The notes under the pieces are model-generated. The model was not told the origin of the DNA. It worked only from the letters and a program-made list of their open reading frames with translations, and did not search any database. Of a stretch of 64,000 nt of DNA, positions 17,787 through 24,620 are shown one piece after another (position 1 is the first letter of the stretch; each line of letters opens with the position of its first letter). This DNA is from SAR324 cluster bacterium. GTDB lineage: Bacteria > SAR324 > XYD2-FULL-50-16. The stretch is from the NCBI GenBank assembly GCA_028282885.1, contig JANQGX010000058.1:132078-196077 (forward strand), written 5' to 3'. Both the position numbers and the translations under genes were made by a program.

Positions 17787-18983
17787 ATGAAAAACAGATC
17801 CTTGAAACGCAATATCCTGGTCAGTATCCCAATTGTTTTAATCGCTATTTTTTTTGGGGTATATCAGTACTACTTTTATGAAGGACCGGAACTGGATCAG
17901 GAAAGATGTCAGGATAACCAACAGTATGATCTGACGATATTCGCCGCGGAACTGGATGATTTTATCAGAAAATTCCATGATCCGGCCAACACATTTCAAC
18001 CCGATGATCTTCGTGGAAGGTTTTCCATTCACGAAGGCGGATCCACAGATCTTTATGGCTCCTGCGATCTGGTATACATTCTTTGGATTACAGACCAATT
18101 GCATGAGAAAACCACAGAAATGGGTCGCAGGGAATGGGCTGACTTGATTCGCTCCTTCCAGGACCCTGAAACAGGACTCTTCAGTAAGAATATCGTAGCC
18201 GGTGAAAGTGTGACCCATGCCACTGCGTTTTCTTCTGCAGCATTGAAACTTCTTGACAGCAAACCTCAATACCCACATTACTGGGCAAAAAAGATCTTCA
18301 GCTCCCCATCATCCATCGATCAGTGGCTGGATTCCTTCAATTGGCACGAAATATGGACCGGTTCTCACGAAATGGGAAGAGCCGCAGCATTAATAGATGC
18401 CCCTCAAGGTGTTCAGATTACAGGTGATTGGAAACATTGGCTGGTTAAAGCCATGAATTCTCGAATCGACCCACATTCCGGATTCTGGAAAAACGGGATT
18501 GGGGACTACATTTTAAGAGATCCCACAACGGTTGATTTGGGTGGAGCGGCTCACTTCTGGTGGATCTATCATCACCTTGATCGGAAAATCCCTTACGCTG
18601 AAAAGGCTATAGAAGGAATACTGTCGCTCCAGAAAGATTCCGGAATCTGGGGTAATCGCCTGTTCAACGGACCTTTTCCCCAGGGAATAGATTTTGATGC
18701 GGTCAACGGCTATCGCTTTGCCTATCACAGTTTGTCCTCTAAACAGCAAAACCGGTACAGGGAGCGGATTATAGATTCATTAAATATATACGCCTGTGCT
18801 GTCCATAGTTTCCTGAACAGACCCGGTGCCATCCACGAGTACTATCATTCAGCACACAAGCTGGTCGGAACGCTCAATGCCATCGCAGAAACCAACCAGC
18901 TTCATACTGAGTTAACGGGAGAACCCATCTTCATCCTGCCCAAAACCTGGAAGAGCGCTCTTGATGTTGTGACCTGGCAATAG
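17787..18983 (+). CDS. Membrane-anchored/secreted paralogue of the 15391-16395 protein
   Basis: 398 residues. An N-terminal hydrophobic segment (NILVSIPIVLIAIFFGVYQY, residues ~9-28) without a clear cleavage site suggests a periplasmic protein held by a signal anchor. The soluble part is homologous to the cytoplasmic protein encoded two genes upstream (STDLYGSCDL, EIWTGSHEMGRAAAL, DPHSGFWKNG, GGAAHFWWIYHHLD). Having one paralogue inside and one outside, with a symporter between, suggests two steps of the same degradation chain. Function unassigned. It starts 22 bases after the symporter gene with AGGGTAATGA. Confidence 0.8.
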   Translation: MKNRSLKRNILVSIPIVLIAIFFGVYQYYFYEGPELDQERCQDNQQYDLTIFAAELDDFIRKFHDPANTFQPDDLRGRFSIHEGGSTDLYGSCDLVYILWITDQLHEKTTEMGRREWADLIRSFQDPETGLFSKNIVAGESVTHATAFSSAALKLLDSKPQYPHYWAKKIFSSPSSIDQWLDSFNWHEIWTGSHEMGRAAALIDAPQGVQITGDWKHWLVKAMNSRIDPHSGFWKNGIGDYILRDPTTVDLGGAAHFWWIYHHLDRKIPYAEKAIEGILSLQKDSGIWGNRLFNGPFPQGIDFDAVNGYRFAYHSLSSKQQNRYRERIIDSLNIYACAVHSFLNRPGAIHEYYHSAHKLVGTLNAIAETNQLHTELTGEPIFILPKTWKSALDVVTWQ

Positions 18984-19148
18984 TAAGGCCAGCATATCGG
19001 AAGTAGGACACTTGCCAATTGAGAATCGGATAGCCACATTCTTAAGTTTCTCCTTTAGCAAACGCAGTATCTTGCTGTTCAGCTCTTCTTGGGCTTGTGG
19101 GTAAACATATCCTGCTGGAAGCAAGATTATTACTGTAGCAAATGCCAT
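18912..19148 (-). CDS. Possible small secreted protein or gene remnant
   Basis: A 78-codon minus-strand frame starts with a signal-peptide-like segment (MAFATVIILLPAGYVYPQAQ) preceded by GAGAAGAGG, then a charged helix (LNSKILRLLKEKLKNVAI). Its last 24 codons overlap the 3' end of the plus-strand gene ending at 18983. No homology is recognised; it could be a small exported protein, the 5' remnant of a lost gene, or chance. Confidence 0.3.
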   Translation of the reverse strand: MAFATVIILLPAGYVYPQAQEELNSKILRLLKEKLKNVAIRFSIGKCPTSDMLALLLPGHNIKSALPGFGQDEDGFSR

Positions 19149-19296
19149 AGAGGTGACCTCTTCTCATTGGCCCCTATTGACAAAGTCTTGGAATGAAGTC
19201 TCTTTGGAAGAGATTGTATAATAAAAAGATATCACATATGATGCTAATGTCGTTGAGTGAGCTTAAGAGTCCAAAAGGAATCATCAGAGGTTATTA

Positions 19297-19944
19297 ATGG
19301 TGCTGAATCGAAAAGAACCGCTAATCCACCTTCATAAAGAATGTGTCCAATTGTTTTGTATGATTTTTTGGGGACCCAATGAGGAAACTTGTCAGGGATT
19401 GCTGGATGGATCCTGGTTCAGACCTCTGGAAAAGCTGAATCAAACGGGAGATGACTTTCCGGCAGCGACCCTGCAAAAACTGAAGCAGATAGTCAACAGA
19501 TTTTCTGATTCCGAAAATCTGTTTGAGAATCTGGAAGCAGCTTATGTCCGCTCTTTTGTCAACAACGGGAAATGGGTTATTGCTCCATTGTACCATTCCT
19601 GTTATTCAGAGGACGATGAGAACGGTAGCGGATTGTTGATGGGCGAGCCTGCTATGGAGATGCAGAAACGATTTGAGACTGCAGGGCTGGAGTTGAACAG
19701 TGAGATAAATGAACCTCCCGATCACCTATCGCTTGAACTGGAGTACCTTTTCTACCTGCTCAACGACGCTGAAAAAGAAGAAGCATTAGAAGAAGCCAGG
19801 TCTTTTGCATCCAACTTCATGTTACCCTGGATTAGACGCTTTGGGGATCGATTGAACGAAGAGCATTACGACCGGTTTTACAGCCTGGTTACTTTGCTTT
19901 TAATACACCTGTTGGAGCATATTGCAGGAGAGAAAACGGATTAA
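19297..19944 (+). CDS. TorD/DmsD-family chaperone for a molybdoenzyme
   Basis: A 215-residue all-helical cytoplasmic protein with the family hallmark EPPDHLSLELEYL and C-terminal helix pattern. TorD-type chaperones bind the twin-arginine signal peptide of a molybdopterin oxidoreductase and hold it until cofactor insertion. The likely client is the Tat-signal enzyme at 21857-24058, whose operon converges on this gene. Start ATG 19297 follows AGAGG. A TATAAT box lies near 19220, but its -35 region is weak. Confidence 0.88.
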   Translation: MVLNRKEPLIHLHKECVQLFCMIFWGPNEETCQGLLDGSWFRPLEKLNQTGDDFPAATLQKLKQIVNRFSDSENLFENLEAAYVRSFVNNGKWVIAPLYHSCYSEDDENGSGLLMGEPAMEMQKRFETAGLELNSEINEPPDHLSLELEYLFYLLNDAEKEEALEEARSFASNFMLPWIRRFGDRLNEEHYDRFYSLVTLLLIHLLEHIAGEKTD

Positions 19945-19997
19945 CCAACTCTGCACTTGTTAATCGCTTTCTCCCCTTGCAAATGTCTATTTGTCGA

Positions 19998-21092
19998 CTA
20001 GTGACCTTTTTTTACTTCAAAACCTCCATCCTTATAGGTAATGGTGGCTTCTACGTAGTAGACCTTCTTGATGTCGGGTCGCAAATCCTGAACCATGTAG
20101 TAAGCTTCCCCGCTTCTGGCTCCCGTAGCACAAACGAAAACAAGCGGTTTATCAATCTTCATGGTCTTAAGCTGCTTTTCCAGTTCATCATTGGTGATGT
20201 TTATTGCTCCAGGGAGATGACCTGTTGCAAATTCGTCAGGATCACGTACATCGATCAGCATGATGCTGTCAGGATTCTCTTTGAGGATTTTCTGAAAAAG
20301 GACCAGATCAATGCTTCCCTCTTCTTCACCTCCCTTAATCTCGATCTTTTCAGACTTCCCTGCAAGCTTCACCCAGGCCGGATAACCGGCGGCAAATACA
20401 AAGACATTCTCATAACCCAGCTTACCCGCCTTACTGGCGGATTTATGACTCATCTTTCAGGTAAAGCCCCCGCAGTAAAATATCACCGGGATCTTCTTGT
20501 TACTTGGAAGTAAGCCGCTGTACTCATCAAATTTACTATCAGGAATACTGATGGCCGTGGGGACGTAACCCTTGTTATATCCAGTTTTTCTGGGCCTGGA
20601 ATCGACAATCATCATTTTGGATTCTTTGGCCAGTTCACTCTGGATATAGGCGGCGGTTACGGTGCCGTATTGTCCGGGAACTTTCAACCAGACGGGATAT
20701 CCGCCGTTGAAGTTCTTGACGTTTGTATAGCCCATTTTCTCAGCCTTCCAGGCTGAATTGTGGCTCATTTTTCAAGAAGGTCCCTGGCAATAAAAAATCA
20801 GCAGGGTATTCTTGTCCGCAGGTAATAGGTGTTTGAACTTGTCAAACTGGCTGTCCGGTATATTGACAGCGTTAGGAATATGCCCCTTATCGTACTTCAG
20901 CTTTGTCGGTCTGGAATCCACGATCATTACTCCATTGGGAGCAGGGATCTTGACGTATTGCCTGACAAAATCCACATCAACAATCGAATGGAATTTCCAA
21001 TCCTCGGCTACGGCTGTTGAGCCAAAGTTCAGACTGAAAGCCGTTAGCAAAGCAATCAGAAAGGGAATTCTCATCGGGTTTCTTAATCTCAT
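19998..21092 (-). CDS. Secreted triple-rhodanese selenoprotein with two selenocysteines
   Basis: Three same-frame segments interrupted only by TGA at 20774-20772 and 20459-20457 give one 364-residue protein with Sec107 and Sec212. It has a signal peptide (cleavage after STAVA, residue ~29) and three rhodanese domains. Domains 1 and 2 share IVDSRP..Y.KG..P.A..IPDS and the active loops FYCQGPS-U-KMSHNSAWKAEK and FYCGGFT-U-KMSHKSASKAGK; domain 3 has the ordinary loop FVCATGARSG with Cys321. Each UGA is followed 21 bases later by the loop of a matching hairpin. ATG 21092 has AGGAGATC upstream. Rhodaneses handle sulfane sulfur as persulfides; placement behind a sulfur-reductase operon suggests periplasmic polysulfide or persulfide delivery (inference). 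An intrinsic terminator precedes the gene. Confidence 0.87.
20425..20441 (-). promoter_or_regulatory. Putative SECIS hairpin for Sec212
   Basis: Minus strand TCCGCC-AGTAA-GGCGGG: 5 Watson-Crick pairs plus a closing T-G pair. The loop begins 21 bases after the UGA at 20459-20457. It occupies the same place as the hairpin of the first Sec codon, and the two stems differ by compensated changes. Confidence 0.75.
20740..20756 (-). promoter_or_regulatory. Putative SECIS hairpin for Sec107
   Basis: Minus strand TCAGCC-TGGAA-GGCTGA is a perfect 6-bp stem with a 5-base loop that contains GG. The loop starts 21 bases after the UGA at 20774-20772. Comparison with the hairpin at 20425-20441 shows A-T to C-G covariation in the third stem pair. 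Confidence 0.78.
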
Positions 21093-21130
21093 CTATTGAT
21101 CTCCTATTCAAAACTAAGAAATTCGACTTG

Positions 21131-21165
21131 AAAAAATCCCCCACGGCGTCATCTCTGCGTAGGGG
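21131..21165 (-). terminator. Rho-independent terminator inside the sulfur operon
   Basis: Minus strand: CCCC-T-ACG pairs with CGT-GGGG across a 12-base loop and is followed by GA and TTTTTT (21136-21131). It lies between the ferredoxin gene (stop at 21213) and the rhodanese selenoprotein gene (start 21092), so the latter is probably expressed at a lower level by read-through, unless an unseen promoter exists. Confidence 0.7.
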
Positions 21166-21172
21166 AAGGGGG

Positions 21173-21200
21173 AGCCTTGTCAGATTCGCGCGACAAGGCT
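21173..21200 (-). other. Strong stem-loop before the terminator
   Basis: A perfect 9-bp inverted repeat, AGCCTTGTC / GACAAGGCT, with a 10-base loop. It lies just upstream, on the minus strand, of the intrinsic terminator and after the ferredoxin gene. It could stabilise the upstream mRNA or act with the terminator as an attenuator (inference). Confidence 0.6.
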
Positions 21201-21212
21201 GAAAATAGGCCC

Positions 21213-21839
21213 TCAGGTTTTCGTTTTCCAAAATTGGGGAGACATGTGGATTCCTCCCGGCAGTGTCGGTTCCTTGGGCCAATGCAAAAGATCGGTCTCT
21301 TTTTTATAATAGATGTTGGGCTGAGTGTTGATGAGCGGATTGGTTATTCTGACGTATTCATTCCTTTTTAAAAGCTGGTTGACCTTGCTATCCGGATCGT
21401 TCAGGTTCCCCAAAATACGTGTTTTAGTGGGACAGGTCTCCACACAGGCCGGCTCCTCTCCAGCAGCAAGGCGATGAGCGCAAAAATCGCATTTGTCAAC
21501 GACACTCTTTTCAGGATGGCGATAGCGCGCTTCATAAGGGCAAGCAGTCACACAATTGCCACAGCCAATACACTTTTCCTGGTCAATGACAACAAGACCA
21601 CCTTTTCCTTTAAAAGTTGCATCCACCGGGCAGGCAGCTACACACGACGGATCGTCGCATTGCATACACTGACCTGGCTGATACTGGGTTTTGAGAGCAT
21701 TACCAATGGCGTTCGGCTTTATCCAGTTTCTCCAGAATCCCTCGGGAACCTTGTTTTCGACCTTACAAGCGATCAAGCAGGCTTTACAGTCAATACAATT
21801 CAAGGTGTCGATCACGATTGCATATTTCTTTTGCATCAT
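21213..21839 (-). CDS. 4Fe-4S ferredoxin subunit (PsrB/PhsB/DmsB type)
   Basis: 208 residues with four cysteine clusters typical of the electron-transfer subunit of molybdopterin oxidoreductases: CIDCKACLIACK, CMQCDDPSCVAACP, CIGCGNCVTACP and CDFCAHR...CVETCP. It has no signal peptide, so it should be exported together with the Tat-signal catalytic subunit. It passes electrons from a quinol-oxidising or cytochrome partner to the catalytic subunit encoded 17 bases upstream. ATG 21839 has AGGAG six bases before it. Confidence 0.93.
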   Translation of the reverse strand: MMQKKYAIVIDTLNCIDCKACLIACKVENKVPEGFWRNWIKPNAIGNALKTQYQPGQCMQCDDPSCVAACPVDATFKGKGGLVVIDQEKCIGCGNCVTACPYEARYRHPEKSVVDKCDFCAHRLAAGEEPACVETCPTKTRILGNLNDPDSKVNQLLKRNEYVRITNPLINTQPNIYYKKETDLLHWPKEPTLPGGIHMSPQFWKTKT

Positions 21840-21856
21840 CTGAGCTCCTGTTTTTT

Positions 21857-24058
21857 CTAAATTTTCCGAACTGAAACCAGGGTTTCATGCATTGCCATGT
21901 TTCCGGAAATGTAGTCAAACCGGTCTTCCAGTAGTTCTGCGATGCAAGCTCCGCTGCCAAAAACACTGGTCAGTCCCTTGGAGAGCACACCAAAACCGGT
22001 ATCCATATACACTGTATCTTTCCTGATCTCCCTGGTAAGTCTAGCTCTGATTTTTTGTTTTCCAACGACGCTGCTCACCAGTACCCTGTCGCCGTTCCGG
22101 ATTCCTAGTTTTTCAGCAGAATCGGGATGCAACCACAGTTCGTTTTCGGATACGAGTTCCCGGAGCAATTTGTTATTGGTGGTTGATCCCTGGGTGATTG
22201 CCGCACTTCTGCCCACCACAAGTTGAAACCTGCCGGAAGGGATCTTTTTCGGTCTCTTGTAAACCGGCATGGGGTCCAGCTCAGCGTCAGCATATCGTTT
22301 GCTGAAAAGCTCCACTTTCTTGGAGAGGGTTTTAAATGGTTTGCCGTCATATCTTCCGTAAACCTTGCTTTTCTGGTGGTAAACCCCATCTTTTTTGATC
22401 GCCTTGACAGCCTCGGGATGCTTTTTGATTTGTGCTTCCTTAAACTGCTTCATGGTAAAATCGAAGTGCATTCCCAGGTCAAGGCGTCTTGCCAATTCTC
22501 TCACGATCCAGAGCGCGGATTTGGATTCAAACATCGGTTTAATCACCGGATCGCGTGTTACCAGGCATGGTCCTGTTGAAACTCCCTGTTGGGTAGCATA
22601 GGGATCCATTCGCTCCAGGTAGCTGGCTGCGGGAAGAACGAGATCCGCCATCCAGGCTGTATCACTCATCATGATGTCGATACTCAACATAAAGTCGAGG
22701 CGGTTGATCATCTCAATGGTCTTCTGCCGGTTGGCTCCGGTCTGCATAGGATTGGTCTTGTAGGTGAAGAAGGCTTTTATCGGGTACGGATTTCCTTCAA
22801 TGACAGCATCTCTTGCGTGCTTGTAAGCCCCTTCTGTATCAAACATCATGGGGGATCGGTTAACATCAACCCGGTCGTCCGGATTGTCTTCGTAAAAATC
22901 AGGTTCGAAGGGTATATTGCCTAGGTGTATCTTTTGAGCAACCACAAATCCACCCGGTTGGTCCCAGTTCCCAAGCAGGGCATTGACAATTGCATTGGCC
23001 CGCCTGATCTGGGTTGAGTCTGTATAGTCGGATGTTCTTCGTCCCGGGTACACCATGGCAGCAGGGGCTGCTGCTGCCAGTTCCCTCGCCATACGGGCAA
23101 TGGCAGCAGCCGGAATTTGACATTCCTTCTCAGCCCAACGTGGCGAGTATTTCTTCACGTGCTGTGTCAACTCTGCAAAACCGTTGGTCTTGTTTTTAAC
23201 AAAATCCGTATTGTAGATCTTTTCATCGATCATTACATGCATCAGCGCCAGCAGAAACGCCATATCTGTTCCCGGCTTGATGGCGTACCACTCATGAGCC
23301 ATGGCGGCCGTTTTGGTATAACGCGGATCGATAACAACCAGCTTACACTCCTTCCTGATTGCTGACATCAGATCGATGCTGTCCGGTGTAACCAGGGCCT
23401 CAAACCGGTTGGAGCCGGGCATAATAATATACTTTGAATTCAAAACGTCAGGAATGGGCATTTCACCATAAGTATCCAGAAAAGCTCTGTTCCGGCTGAC
23501 CAAACAGTTGGATTCGTGGGAGATGATGTTATAGGAACCGTAGGCTTCAGCAAATCGGTGAACAAATTTGGACTGCATATCGCTACCGGCCATAAAAAGA
23601 GTTCCGCAACGGGTATATTCACCGCCGATCTTCTCCAGCTTTTCAGCAGCGAGATCCAGTGCTTGGTCCCAGCTCAACCTTTGCCACTTGCCTTCTCCCC
23701 GGGCACCTTTTCGCAGGAGGGGATATTTCAGCCGGTCGGGATCATAGACTCTCTGAATCCCGGCATTTCCTCTTGCGCAAAGCATTCCCCTGGATTTAAG
23801 AACCTTGGGATTTGGATCCAGTTTTTTTACAATCCCGTCTTCTACCCTGGCGATTAAACCACACTTGTTGAAGCACATGTCACAAAGAGAGAATTTTTTC
23901 TCAATATTGGATTGAACACCGGTACTTTTTGCTGACCCCTTTGTGGTCAGGGCATACAATATCTGTGTATTACCGGCAACAGAGGCGGTGGCTGCCGCAC
24001 TGGCTGAAACTTTCAGGAATCGCCTTCTCGATATCTCTTTTTTGTTGTCCTTCCTCAT
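21857..24058 (-). CDS. Molybdopterin oxidoreductase, PhsA/PsrA (thiosulfate/polysulfide reductase) type
   Basis: 733 residues. A Tat signal (SRRRFLKVSASAAATASVAG) directs export. Next comes an N-terminal 4Fe-4S site (CDMCFNKCG with a fourth Cys in MLCARG), then molybdopterin domains, with ESNCLVSRNRAF giving a probable Cys ligand to Mo as in PsrA/PhsA, and the C-terminal dinucleotide-binding domain (VVGRSAAITQGSTTNN). These features and the length fit the thiosulfate/polysulfide/tetrathionate reductase branch; arsenate or selenate reductase relatives are less likely but not excluded. It probably reduces a sulfur oxyanion or sulfane sulfur in the periplasm, with TorD-like (19297) as its chaperone and the 21213 protein as its partner. 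The substrate is inference from family and neighbours. Confidence 0.88.
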   Translation of the reverse strand: MRKDNKKEISRRRFLKVSASAAATASVAGNTQILYALTTKGSAKSTGVQSNIEKKFSLCDMCFNKCGLIARVEDGIVKKLDPNPKVLKSRGMLCARGNAGIQRVYDPDRLKYPLLRKGARGEGKWQRLSWDQALDLAAEKLEKIGGEYTRCGTLFMAGSDMQSKFVHRFAEAYGSYNIISHESNCLVSRNRAFLDTYGEMPIPDVLNSKYIIMPGSNRFEALVTPDSIDLMSAIRKECKLVVIDPRYTKTAAMAHEWYAIKPGTDMAFLLALMHVMIDEKIYNTDFVKNKTNGFAELTQHVKKYSPRWAEKECQIPAAAIARMARELAAAAPAAMVYPGRRTSDYTDSTQIRRANAIVNALLGNWDQPGGFVVAQKIHLGNIPFEPDFYEDNPDDRVDVNRSPMMFDTEGAYKHARDAVIEGNPYPIKAFFTYKTNPMQTGANRQKTIEMINRLDFMLSIDIMMSDTAWMADLVLPAASYLERMDPYATQQGVSTGPCLVTRDPVIKPMFESKSALWIVRELARRLDLGMHFDFTMKQFKEAQIKKHPEAVKAIKKDGVYHQKSKVYGRYDGKPFKTLSKKVELFSKRYADAELDPMPVYKRPKKIPSGRFQLVVGRSAAITQGSTTNNKLLRELVSENELWLHPDSAEKLGIRNGDRVLVSSVVGKQKIRARLTREIRKDTVYMDTGFGVLSKGLTSVFGSGACIAELLEDRFDYISGNMAMHETLVSVRKI

Positions 24059-24130
24059 GTTTGACTCTCCCGAGCTACACTGGCTGATCGATATTGATCG
24101 GTGGATCTTCCAACAGTCTAAATAACCGTG

Positions 24131-24478
24131 TTATTCGCATTTAGCTGGAGACGGCGAATCAAAAGCGTGTCCCCAAAGATGAGCATAAATATCCTTAATA
24201 TCCTTGGCTTTCCTTTTGTCCCATTGATCAGCGCAGGCCAGGCTCTTATAGCTTTTGAAGATTTTATCCCATTCTGCCTGAGTTTTATCGATAGGACTCA
24301 AGGCTTTTCCCGCACGATCCCCGGTTGCACCATCTGTGTGACATTCCCTGCAATACTTCCGAAACAGGTACTTGCCCTTGCGAGCATTTCCCTCTTTTGC
24401 ATAAAGGCTACTTGATCCCAAAATGGTGATCAGGACGATGGATGTGAGGATAGATTTTATAAATTTCCCGAATTTCAT
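24131..24478 (-). CDS. Periplasmic monoheme cytochrome c
   Basis: 115 residues with a signal peptide (SILTSIVLITILGSSSLYA) and one heme motif, YCRECH, near residue 40 of the mature region; the rest is a short helical cytochrome without membrane anchor. ATG 24478 was chosen because GGAG lies 9 bases upstream; the frame extends further to 24550 without a ribosome site. It sits between the NrfD-octaheme fusion and the molybdoenzyme, so it may shuttle electrons between them (inference). Confidence 0.85.
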   Translation of the reverse strand: MKFGKFIKSILTSIVLITILGSSSLYAKEGNARKGKYLFRKYCRECHTDGATGDRAGKALSPIDKTQAEWDKIFKSYKSLACADQWDKRKAKDIKDIYAHLWGHAFDSPSPAKCE

Positions 24479-24586
24479 TTTGATTTCTCCGAATGGTTTT
24501 AGGCTGAATAACTCCCGGATACCCTCTTTAACCTGATATCCGGGAAGCATGAAAAAAACATAAACACCTCGGGCTTGCGCACAAAG

Positions 24587-24620
24587 GCCCCTAAATGTTC
24601 TCTATTTTCTCGTTAGGGGC
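24587..24620 (-). other. Intercistronic stem-loop
   Basis: An 8-bp perfect inverted repeat, GCCCCTAA / TTAGGGGC, with an 18-base loop, spans the stop codon of the NrfD-octaheme gene. No T-run follows on the minus strand, so it is not an intrinsic terminator; it could protect or process the long mRNA. The 123-base gap to the cytochrome gene is the longest in the upper part of this operon. Confidence 0.45.

Noticed and set aside
19170..19225. Sigma-54 promoter for the TorD gene
   Set aside because: TTGGCCCCTATTGACA has GG but no GC at the required 10-base spacing; only a lone TATAAT further down is plausible.
20457..20768. Treating the three minus-strand segments at 20 kb as separate small rhodanese genes
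   Set aside because: The segments are in one frame, split only by TGA inside conserved active loops. The internal ATGs lie one codon after each TGA without ribosome sites, and only the first segment has a signal peptide.
24587..24620. Intrinsic terminator between the NrfD-octaheme and cytochrome genes
   Set aside because: The 8-bp stem has an 18-base loop and is not followed by a T-run on the minus strand.
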